A DNA stretch of 8,120 bases from an uncultured Clostridia bacterium (GCA_937873555.1 CALMWN010000495.1:1-8120), one strand, 5' to 3'. Counted from the stretch's first letter, positions 1 to 6,360 are shown. Notes: a model not told the origin generated them from the sequence alone. Numbers and translations are program-made.

Positions 1-40
1 GTTCTTTAGAAATGATTATTAACTTTACTTCATCAACCTA

Positions 41-54
41 CCAACTACCAACTA
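41..54. repeat. 7-bp tandem repeat overlapping the galK stop codon
   Basis: CCAACTA occurs twice in direct tandem (41-47 and 48-54), with a degenerate third copy just before it (AACCTA, 35-40). The minus-strand stop codon of galK (52-54) lies inside the second copy. It looks like a small replication-slippage repeat at the 3' end of the operon. I see no hairpin followed by a T-run that would make it a terminator. Confidence 0.5.
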
Positions 55-1242
55 CTTAAGTTCTCTGGCCCCGTCTCCGATTTCGCTTACATAGAATTCC
101 GGTGTGATTCCTGTTTTTGCTCTGTAGTTTTCTCCAACCTGCCGGATAAAGGTTTCCACTTTGTCTTCCCTCACAATATTTACCGTACAGCCGCCAAACC
201 CGGCACCTGTCATCCTTGCACCGATAACGCCCTCAACCTTTGCGGCCTCCTCCACCATTGTGTCCAATTCAAAGCCTGTAACTTCGTATAAGTCCCTGAT
301 TGATGCATGAGCTTCCTTTAACAGGTTGCCAAACTTAATGAGATCACCATTTTCCAGCGCGTCAAAAGACTCCAAAACCCTGACATTCTCATAGACAACA
401 TGTTGAACCCTTCTCCTGATTACTTCATTTTCAATTTTATCCTTGTACTGCTCGAATTCCTTGATGGTCACATCGCAGAGGTGGACTTTTTCGGGCAGGA
501 ACTGTTTTAATATTCTCAAACCCTCTCCGACTTCCTGAACTCTTTCATTGTATTTTGATTCTCCGAGTCCCCTTTTCTTTTTTGTGTTTCCAAGCACAAT
601 CTTATAGCCGTTCAGCTTGAGGGGAGTGTACTTGTACTTCAGACTGCCGCAGTCAAGCAGTATGGCATGATCCTTTTTACCCATGGCCGAAGCGAACTGG
701 TCCATAATTCCGCAGTTAACACCGCAATAATTATGTTCGGTCCTCTGCCCGATAACAGCCAGTTCCACCATATCCAAAGGCTTTGTAATTCCGTGTGCTT
801 CATTTCCCAAAGTCGCCAGAGTGACAGCAGTTGCCAGTTCAATGGCTGCCGAGGATGAAAGCCCCGACCCAAGCGGCACCATATCATGAAACAGCATATC
901 AACACCCGTGAGCTTGTATCCTGCCTTTTGCAGCTCATCTGCAACACCCAGCTGGTAATTTCCCCAGCGAAGGCTCTTTCCTTCCTCCAGGTTATCCAGT
1001 GAAGCCGTTACCCTGTCCGGCAGATCCGTAGCAGCCAGCCGAATGTTTCTGTCCTTACGTGGTCTGGCTATAACGGTAGAGTCCAAAGTCAAAGCCGCAG
1101 GAAACACATAACCCCCGCAGTAATCTATGTGTTCACCGATGAGATTAACCCGCCCGGGACTCGCAAATACCCTAAGATCATTAGTACTTCCGCCATAGAT
1201 TTCAACAAATTTGTTTTTTAATTGTGTAATCTTCTCTGACAT
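52..1242 (-). CDS. galK: Galactokinase (GHMP kinase family)
   Basis: GalK phosphorylates alpha-D-galactose with ATP to galactose-1-phosphate in the cytoplasm, the first committed step of the Leloir pathway. The 396-residue product has the usual family length. All three hallmark motifs are visible. The galactokinase signature is at residues 30-41 (G-R-V-N-L-I-G-E-H-I-D-Y, including R31, E37 and D40). The glycine/serine-rich ATP loop of GHMP kinases is at 124-134 (L-G-S-G-L-S-S-S-A-A). The C-terminal loop is at 341-351 (G-A-R-M-T-G-A-G-F-G-G). D181 in N-C-G-I-M-D-Q matches the catalytic base. The ATG is preceded by GGGAGG six bases upstream (1249-1254). It starts 20 bases after the galT stop, so it is the distal gene of a galT-galK transcript. 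There is no sign of truncation. Confidence 0.97.
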   Translation of the reverse strand: MSEKITQLKNKFVEIYGGSTNDLRVFASPGRVNLIGEHIDYCGGYVFPAALTLDSTVIARPRKDRNIRLAATDLPDRVTASLDNLEEGKSLRWGNYQLGVADELQKAGYKLTGVDMLFHDMVPLGSGLSSSAAIELATAVTLATLGNEAHGITKPLDMVELAVIGQRTEHNYCGVNCGIMDQFASAMGKKDHAILLDCGSLKYKYTPLKLNGYKIVLGNTKKKRGLGESKYNERVQEVGEGLRILKQFLPEKVHLCDVTIKEFEQYKDKIENEVIRRRVQHVVYENVRVLESFDALENGDLIKFGNLLKEAHASIRDLYEVTGFELDTMVEEAAKVEGVIGARMTGAGFGGCTVNIVREDKVETFIRQVGENYRAKTGITPEFYVSEIGDGARELK

Positions 1243-1262
1243 AAAATACCTCCCGACAATTT

Positions 1263-2813
1263 TTATGCTATTTTACAGCCCATGCTTTTCAGAAAATCGG
1301 TAAAAGCCTTCTGTCCTTTCTCGGTCTGTTTATATACACCTGAGTGTTCAAGACATGTCTTGAACTTTTCACCAATTTCATACTGTAAGACTTTTTCGGA
1401 CTGTTCTCCGGATATCTTCTTCCCATATTTGGCTATCAACTCACGAACCCAGGTGATATGCTTGTACAATACATTATCCTTGCTGTCAACGCTGTTCAAA
1501 GGTGTGCTTCCGGTGAGAATATCCTTGATGAGTCCTGTTTCCACACTGAGGCGTGCAGGAAGTATAGCAAGCCCCATTACCTCTATCAATCCGATGTTTT
1601 CCTTCTTTATGTGGTGCATTTCCTTATGCGGATGGAATAACCCGTCGGGATATTCCGGGGTTGTTCTGTTGTTGCGCAGTACTAGATCGATTTCATACTC
1701 TCCCTGCCGATTTCTTCTGGCAATCGGTGTAATTGTATTATGTGGAACCTTCTCACCGTTAACTGTTGTGTATGCAAGGAGCTCGGATTTCTCATCGCTG
1801 TATTCCCGCCACTGCTTCAGTACGTAATCCGAGAATTCCACCAGGCTTCGCACATCCGATGAGCTGGCACGAATCACAGACAATGGCCATCTGAGCGTAC
1901 TTATCTTCATTCCGGGGTAGGAACTGTGGCTTGCTTTTAAAACTATCTCAGCGATTTCCATAGGGAATGTGTAACGCCCTCCCTGGAAATGATCATGGCT
2001 CAGGATTGATCCGCCTACTATTGGTAGATCGGCATTGGAGCCGCATGTATAATGGGGGAACTGTTCCACAAAATTCAAAAGTCTTTCAAAGGTCTTCCTG
2101 GTCACCTGCATTGGGCGGTGCTCCTCGGAAAATACAATACAATGTTCATTGTAATACACATATGGTGAATATTGCAGATACCACGGCTCTCCCGACAAGG
2201 TCACCGGAACTACCCTGTGAGTCTGTCTTGCCGGGAAATTTACCCTGCCTGCATATCCGGTATTCTCCAGGCAAAGGAGGCATTTGGGATACTGCTTCTG
2301 TGGCATGCTTAGTTCCAGTGCAATTTGTTTGGGATCCTTTTCCGGCTTTGAAAGGTTGATGGTAATTTCCAGTTCTCCATACTCCGTATCTACTTTCCAG
2401 CCTATGTTTTTGCTTATCTGTGCAGTTCTTATGTAGTTGGAAACAAGACAAAGCCTATAGAAATAATCTGTCGCCTTCTCTATACCTTCGGTTCTGGATA
2501 ATTCTTCGAATCTTCGGGACACTTCGGAGGCCCTGGGCATCAACAATCCCATAACCTTTGTATCAAACAGCTCTCTGTATGCCTTTATTTCCTTATCATA
2601 GAAGCCGTTTTCCTCTGCGTAGGACAATAAACAATCCAGTATCCCGGTAGGATACTCCGGATTTTCCTCAGGGACAAGTCCATTATATGGCTCCTCCAGC
2701 TTAAACAGGTCCAGAAGCTGATTTCTGACAAAAATTTCATCCAATTGCTCAATAAGCCCGTTTTTTCGGGCAAATTTAAGAAGCCTTTCGATTTCATAAG
2801 CAGCGTTGATCAT
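1263..2813 (-). CDS. galT: Galactose-1-phosphate uridylyltransferase, class II
   Basis: GalT exchanges UMP between UDP-glucose and galactose-1-phosphate, giving UDP-galactose and glucose-1-phosphate in the cytoplasm. The product is about 516 residues, the long class II form of Firmicutes rather than the roughly 350-residue class I form. The active-site histidine motif G-G-S-I-L-S-H-D-H-F-Q-G-G has HDHFQ at residues 273-277, equivalent to the HPHxQ of class I. A second conserved block, H-P-H-K-E-M-H-H-I-K-K, begins near residue 394. A C-L-L-C pair sits at 178-181. I chose the ATG at 2813, not the in-frame ATG at 2837. AAAGGAG (2824-2830) sits ten bases before 2813, whereas 2837 has no ribosome binding site and would put that AAAGGAG inside the gene. 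The protein then begins M-I-N-A-A-Y-E-I-E-R-L-L, which resembles class II N-termini. It leads the operon with galK downstream. Confidence 0.95.
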   Translation of the reverse strand: MINAAYEIERLLKFARKNGLIEQLDEIFVRNQLLDLFKLEEPYNGLVPEENPEYPTGILDCLLSYAEENGFYDKEIKAYRELFDTKVMGLLMPRASEVSRRFEELSRTEGIEKATDYFYRLCLVSNYIRTAQISKNIGWKVDTEYGELEITINLSKPEKDPKQIALELSMPQKQYPKCLLCLENTGYAGRVNFPARQTHRVVPVTLSGEPWYLQYSPYVYYNEHCIVFSEEHRPMQVTRKTFERLLNFVEQFPHYTCGSNADLPIVGGSILSHDHFQGGRYTFPMEIAEIVLKASHSSYPGMKISTLRWPLSVIRASSSDVRSLVEFSDYVLKQWREYSDEKSELLAYTTVNGEKVPHNTITPIARRNRQGEYEIDLVLRNNRTTPEYPDGLFHPHKEMHHIKKENIGLIEVMGLAILPARLSVETGLIKDILTGSTPLNSVDSKDNVLYKHITWVRELIAKYGKKISGEQSEKVLQYEIGEKFKTCLEHSGVYKQTEKGQKAFTDFLKSMGCKIA

Positions 2814-2854
2814 TCTGCCTGTACTCCTTTTATCCATACTTGTATTATAATTTC

Positions 2855-2882
2855 ATTTTACTCTATATTCCCATTAAGTAAA
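2855..2882 (-). promoter_or_regulatory. Candidate galTK promoter
   Basis: On the minus strand TTTACT (2877-2882) and TAAAAT (2855-2860) are separated by 16 bases, a moderate sigma-A match. An alternative -10, TATAAT, lies at 2844-2849 but without a good -35. The weak -35 lies three bases from the tandem repeats at 2886-2911, the position expected for an activator that touches RNA polymerase at -35. Confidence 0.45.
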
Positions 2883-2885
2883 TAG

Positions 2886-2911
2886 AAACATGTTATAAAA
2901 ACATGTTATAA
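2886..2911. promoter_or_regulatory. Two exact 13-bp tandem repeats, candidate regulator binding sites
   Basis: AAACATGTTATAA occurs at 2886-2898 and again, with no gap, at 2899-2911. Each copy contains the palindrome AACATGTT. The repeats lie between the divergent galT and araC genes, adjoin the candidate galT -35 and overlap the araC -10. AraC-family proteins commonly bind direct repeats near -35, so this is a reasonable site for the neighbouring regulator. The 13-bp period is shorter than the roughly 21-bp period usual for AraC dimers, so a different protein reading the AACATGTT palindromes is possible. Confidence 0.55.
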
Positions 2912-2912
2912 T
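2904..2912 (+). promoter_or_regulatory. Extended -10 promoter of the araC-type gene
   Basis: TGTTATAAT is a perfect extended -10 (TG, one base, TATAAT at 2907-2912). No convincing -35 is present 16-18 bases upstream, which an extended -10 tolerates. It is formed by the end of the second 13-bp repeat, so a protein bound there would block it. Transcription would start near 2919. Confidence 0.6.
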
Positions 2913-2924
2913 GTTGTATGTGGA

Positions 2925-2938
2925 TGTAAACCGTTTCA
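2925..2938. promoter_or_regulatory. cre-like catabolite control site
   Basis: TGTAAACCGTTTCA matches the CcpA consensus TGWAANCGNTNWCA at every fixed position except one core base (C instead of G at position 8). It lies just downstream of the predicted araC start of transcription, where a bound CcpA would act as a roadblock. The core mismatch keeps confidence low. Confidence 0.3.
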
Positions 2939-2953
2939 CTTGTGAGGTGCAGT

Positions 2954-3781
2954 ATGCTGGAAAAAATTTATATTAACAAGCCTAATCATATGGATTTGAA
3001 CATGTATCGATGTGGTATGGAGGATTGCGCCCCCGGTCATTCCTGGGGTCCTGCCCTTCGGGACCACTATATTATTCACTACATCCGCAGCGGCAGGGGG
3101 ATGTTCCAAATGAACGGCATTACATATAACCTTGTTAAAGGACAGGGTTTTCTAATCCCGCCCAGTACCATCATCTACTATGAAGCCGATCACCAGGACC
3201 CGTGGTGTTATTCCTGGGTAGGGTTCCACGGTCTCAAGGCGGAGCATTATCTAAAGCGGGCCAACCTGTCGGCCGACAGCCCTATTTTTCATTATGACCG
3301 TGATGATTTTCTTAAAGGTTGTATCGATCAGATGATCATTGCTTCTAAAACCTTTGTCAAAAGTAGTGAAATAAGACTACTCGGCCTTTTATATATGTTT
3401 TTGTCGCAGCTGGTTGAGTCGGCAGAAAGTGTCAAAAATCCGCTACACGCTGAAAGCCGGAAGGACCAGTATATTAAGAAGGCCATCGAATACATTGAAA
3501 TGAACTATTCCAGGAAGATCAGCATCAGGGAAATAGCTCATTATGTAGGATTGGACAGAAGTTATCTTTACTTATTATTCAAAGATAATCTTAACAAATC
3601 TCCCCAGGACTTTCTTATAAACTACAGGATCAATAAAGCTTGCGAACTTATGCAGAACAAGCTGCTTTCCATTGGTGAAATATCACGTTCTGTGGGATAC
3701 GGGGATTCCATGCTTTTTTCGAAAGTGTTTCGGAAGGTAAATGGACAGCCACCTAAGAAATTCAGGAAGGAAGAGAGGTAA
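2954..3781 (+). CDS. AraC-family transcriptional regulator, MsmR/RafR-like
   Basis: Sugar-responsive DNA-binding regulator of about 275 residues, the normal size for the family. An N-terminal cupin-type sensing domain spans roughly residues 20-95 and contains G-Q-G-F-L-I-P-P and D-P-W-C-Y-S-W-V-G-F, typical of the MsmR/RafR-like group near alpha-galactoside genes. The C-terminal DNA-binding domain has two helix-turn-helices, at about 189-210 and 238-260, ending in the AraC signature through K-V-F-R-K-V-N-G-Q-P-P-K-K-F. I chose the ATG at 2954: GAGG (2944-2947) is six bases upstream. The in-frame GTG at 2942 has no ribosome binding site. The gene is divergent from galT, and their shared promoter region holds tandem repeats, so control of galTK and autoregulation are inferred. 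The inducer is not visible. Galactose or an alpha-galactoside is the likely signal. Confidence 0.88.
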   Translation: MLEKIYINKPNHMDLNMYRCGMEDCAPGHSWGPALRDHYIIHYIRSGRGMFQMNGITYNLVKGQGFLIPPSTIIYYEADHQDPWCYSWVGFHGLKAEHYLKRANLSADSPIFHYDRDDFLKGCIDQMIIASKTFVKSSEIRLLGLLYMFLSQLVESAESVKNPLHAESRKDQYIKKAIEYIEMNYSRKISIREIAHYVGLDRSYLYLLFKDNLNKSPQDFLINYRINKACELMQNKLLSIGEISRSVGYGDSMLFSKVFRKVNGQPPKKFRKEER

Positions 3782-3838
3782 AATCCTGCAGCAGGTAGCT
3801 TTACAACCCATGATAGCACAATACCTCCAACTACATGC

Positions 3839-3864
3839 CGGGAGACACCTCCTGAACCCTTTTT
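3839..3864 (+). terminator. Weak candidate terminator after the araC-type gene
   Basis: CGGGAG (3839-3844) pairs with CTCCTG (3849-3854), one G-T pair included, around the loop ACAC. Five T residues follow at 3860-3864 after a five-base gap. The short stem and the gap make this only a possible intrinsic terminator between two convergent genes. Confidence 0.25.
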
Positions 3865-3872
3865 AATGCCAC

Positions 3873-4343
3873 TTAAACCATTTTATCTTCCCGCTCAAGA
3901 AAATTCCGGGTTTCACGCAAGGCGGAATTCAAAGCCATTTCTTCACTATTTTCAATCCTGGGTTTTTTAATATTGGGGTTTTCCAGATTTCCACCCATTT
4001 CTCGTATGATTTGTTTTATTTTATTTGCATTTCCTTCTTCCGATTCAACAACAACCCTGCAGTTTACGTCGGCAATTTCTTCGAATGTTCCCATACCGCT
4101 TACCATGGGATTTGCAGCGGTTAAAGGTCCTTTGTCCCGGACTACTCCGTGAGCATCCGATTCAAGCACCAAACCGGAAAGACTACCAGAGGTCTCGGTA
4201 CCGGGAAGGTTTGTCTGAACATTTCTGTTTTCGCTATAGTGATCATTCATATCTATGAAAGCTTCTTTAAAGCCCAGGTTTTTCAACTTTTCAACTGTCT
4301 TATTAGCAGCTTTGGAGTTATCAAAATACCCTTCAATTTTCAT
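3873..4343 (-). CDS. Small hypothetical protein, possibly YflT/general-stress-like
   Basis: 156 residues, soluble, with no signal peptide or membrane segment. I do not recognise it firmly. Residues 1-31 (M-K-I-E-G-Y-F-D-N-S... to F-I-D) and 93-120 (N-C-R-V-V-V-E-S-E-E-G-N... to M-G-G-N-L-E) look like two beta-alpha-beta halves of a ferredoxin-like fold. They are split by a Gly/Ser-rich linker (about 45-90). The tail (130-156) is charged and helical. The same layout is seen in YflT and general-stress-protein-17M-like families, so a stress role is a weak inference. The start is well supported: AAGGAGGT (4354-4361) ends ten bases before the ATG, and a good sigma-A-type promoter precedes it. It converges with the araC-type gene and probably forms a single-gene transcript. 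Confidence 0.8.
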   Translation of the reverse strand: MKIEGYFDNSKAANKTVEKLKNLGFKEAFIDMNDHYSENRNVQTNLPGTETSGSLSGLVLESDAHGVVRDKGPLTAANPMVSGMGTFEEIADVNCRVVVESEEGNANKIKQIIREMGGNLENPNIKKPRIENSEEMALNSALRETRNFLEREDKMV

Positions 4344-4367
4344 TAATGATCCTACCTCCTTTTCATT

Positions 4368-4396
4368 AGTATAACCAGTGATTTTTAAGATAACAA
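4368..4396 (-). promoter_or_regulatory. Promoter of the 156-residue gene
   Basis: On the minus strand TTGTTA (4391-4396) and TATACT (4368-4373) are separated by exactly 17 bases, a good sigma-A-type match. Transcription would start near 4361, leaving a leader of under 20 bases that consists mostly of the ribosome binding site. It does not resemble the GTTTAA/GGGTAT pattern of sigma-B promoters, which counts mildly against a classical general-stress regulon. Confidence 0.6.
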
Positions 4397-4421
4397 ACCT
4401 GCAGCCCTATTGGAAACAATT

Positions 4422-4439
4422 ATGCAAAAAGATTTGCAT
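4422..4439. repeat. 7-bp inverted repeat, candidate operator
   Basis: ATGCAAA (4422-4428) and TTTGCAT (4433-4439) are perfect inverted arms around a four-base spacer. The site lies about 26 bases upstream of the -35 of the minus-strand gene and far upstream of the plus-strand gene. Its dyad shape fits a dimeric regulator, identity unknown. Confidence 0.45.
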
Positions 4440-4546
4440 GTTTATTATTTACACTGATCATTTCATTATAGGATAAAGAAATTAAATAATGAAAAAGATA
4501 ATGGTGTAGGAGTAATTTAAATTGAATGCGCGAAAGACATTAATTA

Positions 4547-4577
4547 ATAAACTGCACTTGAACCATATGCAGTTTAT
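4547..4577. repeat. 10-bp inverted repeat / hairpin
   Basis: ATAAACTGCA (4547-4556) and TGCAGTTTAT (4568-4577) are perfectly complementary around an 11-base loop. Part of the right arm and loop (ATATGCA, 4565-4571) can instead pair with TGCATAT at 4595-4601, so two folds compete. No T-run follows directly, so it is not a standard terminator. It may be an operator or part of a transcribed leader. Confidence 0.5.
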
Positions 4578-4618
4578 GCATCAAAAAAGTTTTTTGCATA
4601 TTCAATGAATCAAGGTAA

Positions 4619-4684
4619 ATATTTTACGAAATAAAAATTAAATTGTAATGTGTTTATCGTAAAATATATTAATCATAAACACGT
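4619..4684 (+). promoter_or_regulatory. Two overlapping, mutually exclusive stems before the RemA-like gene
   Basis: Stem 1 pairs ATATTTTACGA (4619-4629) with TCGTAAAATAT (4657-4667), 11 perfect pairs. Stem 2 pairs 4648-4657 with 4675-4684 (GTGTTTAT with ATAAACAC plus one G-T and one A-T pair). The right arm of stem 1 lies in the loop of stem 2, so the folds are alternatives or, together, a pseudoknot-like fold. Stem 2 ends seven bases before the ribosome binding site AAGGTG (4692-4697). A DNA-level operator role is equally possible, and whether the region is transcribed is not known. Confidence 0.4.
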
Positions 4685-4703
4685 AAAAATCAAGGTGATG
4701 AAA

Positions 4704-5084
4704 ATGGAAATAAGAGAGAATATTATGGTTCCCCTGGGATACGGTAAGTTTGTACGCTCTGACAAAATTGTAAGTCTCGAACCCATAGAAGATGAAAGGG
4801 GACCGGGAAGACGGACAATAGTATACGTTGAAGATGTAAAATCGCCCCTGATTGCGTCGAGGACAGAAAACTCAATCCTTGCCAACATGGTGGAAATTCC
4901 AAAGGAAGAATTGGAGGCTGCTGCTGCATTGGAGCTCTTAAAAGACATCAGGGACGACATGCTGCAAATAGGCCCGATGCTGCGGAAGAGCATAAAAAAG
5001 GAAGCTGACTTCGATATAAATAAAATCGAAAAGAGGATTAACGAAATACTTAAACATGAAATAGAGTTTGACGGAATTCAATGA
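4704..5084 (+). CDS. RemA/DUF370-like small protein with helical C-terminal extension
   Basis: 126 residues, soluble and charged. Residues 9-62 resemble the RemA (DUF370) family of DNA-binding biofilm-matrix regulators known from Bacillus subtilis. G-Y-G-K-F-V at 12-17 parallels G-F-G-N-I-V, and G-R-R-T at 35-38 leads into V-Y-V-E-D and S-P-L-I-A-S-R-T-E, which parallels the RemA segment from GRRT to the S-A-x-x-P-E-T block. RemA itself is under 90 residues. The second half here (about 66-120) is predicted helical, is rich in Glu and Lys, and may add an oligomerisation arm. I chose the ATG at 4704, with AAGGTG (4692-4697) six bases upstream. An in-frame GTG at 4650 would lie inside the hairpin region and lacks a ribosome binding site. 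The family call is from remembered pattern only, so function is tentative. Confidence 0.75.
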   Translation: MEIRENIMVPLGYGKFVRSDKIVSLEPIEDERGPGRRTIVYVEDVKSPLIASRTENSILANMVEIPKEELEAAAALELLKDIRDDMLQIGPMLRKSIKKEADFDINKIEKRINEILKHEIEFDGIQ

Positions 5085-5114
5085 CCTGTAATAAATTGGA
5101 AAAAGCCGGCAGGG

Positions 5115-6221
5115 TTAAACCTGGATTGCAAATAAACGCTCAACCAGCCATATGAAGCCTAAAATGAAAACCACCAGGGACAATGAAAATGAGACTTTTT
5201 TATAATCCGTCGCTTTTCCAAGTAACCATAAAACAGGGAGCAGAACCAAAAATATCGTCAATTGCCCTAATTCAACTCCTGCATTGAACGACAGCAAAGA
5301 GGAAATGAAATTGTCCCTTGTGATATTGAAGTTCTGCAGTATGCTGGCAAAACCAAAGCCATGAATCAAGCCAAACCCAAATGCTACAGACCATCTGTGA
5401 TGAGCTTTATTGAAATACATATTTTCAAAAGCGATGTAACAGATGGACAGGGCGATTACGGATTCCACAAACCGCGGATTCAAATTGACGATTTTGAGTG
5501 CTGCTAAAAACAAGGTAATACTGTGTGCCAGGGTAAAAGAAGTTATTATTTGTAAAACTTCCTTGAATGACAAACTTATGACGACTAAAGCAAGTAAGAA
5601 CAAAATATGGTCGTATCCTGTAAGGATATGTTTAATACCTAAGATGACAAATTGCTTGATATTATTCAAAAGAGAAGCTTTCTTAATAACATCGCCTTCC
5701 CAGACAGGAGTATTGTAATCAAAGATGAAATCCAGCAAATCATCACCGGTCGCAGGTGTAGAGATGTATGCGAAATTCTGATGTCCGTTATTCGTCTCTT
5801 TATAAAAAAGCTGATAATCTATTTTAACACGGGTAAAATTAAATCGTTTCTCATCGTAGTCAACTGAACAGATGAATTTGACCTGTCCTGTCTCGTCTGT
5901 TTTTATGTCATTAATAACAACAGGGTACTTTTTACCATCCAGATATACTGAAAGCTTGCTGTCGAAATACGGCTGAATGATAGTTGGAAGCGCATCCTCC
6001 AATTCCTTTTCCGTCAACACCTGATCATTATTTTTATCGATATCGCCTATGCTCATCAATAAGGATTGTTTCAAATACATGGCGATTACAATGCCATCCT
6101 CCTTAATAGACCATATGGAATAACTGGCATCCAGGTCATGAGCAGTAACGGCGGAAGATAGTGTAAAAAAAACTGAAAGCATTATAAAAATAATAGAAAT
6201 TTTTTTGGTAGTTTTTTCCAT
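5115..6221 (-). CDS. HupE/UreJ-family membrane protein with extracytoplasmic EF-hand-like loop
   Basis: 368-residue secreted-topology membrane protein. Residues 1-27 form a signal peptide (K-K, hydrophobic core, then A-V-T-A before H28). An extracytoplasmic domain follows to about 185, with an EF-hand-like loop at 62-73 (D-K-N-N-D-Q-V-L-T-E-K-E: D1, N3, D5, L8, E12). The C-terminal half has six membrane helices with family motifs H-I-L-T-G-Y-D-H-I-L-F-L-L (H198, D204, H205), T-L-A-H-S (H233), G-L-I-H-G-F-G-F-A (H287) and N-A-G-V-E-L-G-Q. HupE relatives are linked to nickel or cobalt handling for hydrogenase and urease. No such gene is nearby, so the substrate is unknown. I chose the ATG at 6221: it follows GAGG by five bases and gives a clean signal peptide, whereas the in-frame ATG at 6302 would add 27 residues before it. 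It converges with the RemA-like gene. Confidence 0.85.
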   Translation of the reverse strand: MEKTTKKISIIFIMLSVFFTLSSAVTAHDLDASYSIWSIKEDGIVIAMYLKQSLLMSIGDIDKNNDQVLTEKELEDALPTIIQPYFDSKLSVYLDGKKYPVVINDIKTDETGQVKFICSVDYDEKRFNFTRVKIDYQLFYKETNNGHQNFAYISTPATGDDLLDFIFDYNTPVWEGDVIKKASLLNNIKQFVILGIKHILTGYDHILFLLALVVISLSFKEVLQIITSFTLAHSITLFLAALKIVNLNPRFVESVIALSICYIAFENMYFNKAHHRWSVAFGFGLIHGFGFASILQNFNITRDNFISSLLSFNAGVELGQLTIFLVLLPVLWLLGKATDYKKVSFSLSLVVFILGFIWLVERLFAIQV

Positions 6222-6245
6222 TAAGACCTCAAGGTAGTTTTTTAA

Positions 6246-6251
6246 ATTATA
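6246..6251 (-). promoter_or_regulatory. Candidate -10 of the HupE-like gene
   Basis: A perfect TATAAT on the minus strand, 24 bases before the ATG at 6221. The best -35 at suitable distance (TTAGAA, 6270-6275, 18-base spacer) is poor. A start of transcription here would lie downstream of the ATG at 6302, which agrees with choosing 6221. Confidence 0.35.
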
Positions 6252-6360
6252 TAATAATATTTTGAGTTTTTCTAATGAATAAATGAGACTTTGAGTTATC
6301 ATGCCGGAAGTTAATGAACTGAATGAAAGCTATTGAAAAAATGGAGTTTTATTAGTATAA

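Larger units (their letters stand above)
4344..4703. other. 360-base AT-rich intergenic region rich in inverted repeats
   Basis: No plausible gene lies here on either strand; the longest start-to-stop runs are a few codons. It separates two divergent small genes. It contains a minus-strand promoter (4368-4396), an inverted repeat at 4422-4439, a 10-bp-arm hairpin at 4547-4577, and alternative stems at 4619-4684. TGCAT or ATGCA occurs five times between 4422 and 4601. AT-richness makes chance pairing easier, but the number of perfect arms is high. Confidence 0.6.

Noticed and set aside
1282..1827. 181-codon plus-strand frame
   Set aside because: It lies wholly antisense to galT, has no recognisable domain, and its cysteine- and serine-rich composition is typical of a shadow frame.
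1967..2359. 130-codon plus-strand frame
   Set aside because: Antisense to the conserved core of galT, with no ribosome binding site or domain.
3784..3794. CCTGCAGCAGG after the araC-type gene as a terminator stem
   Set aside because: It can form only four pairs with a three-base loop and lacks a T-run immediately after it.
5093..5120. Possible minus-strand terminator after the HupE-like gene (CAGG/CCTG hairpin, then T5)
   Set aside because: The stem is only four pairs, overlaps the stop codon, and is separated from the T-run by CCGGC, so I do not count it as a terminator.
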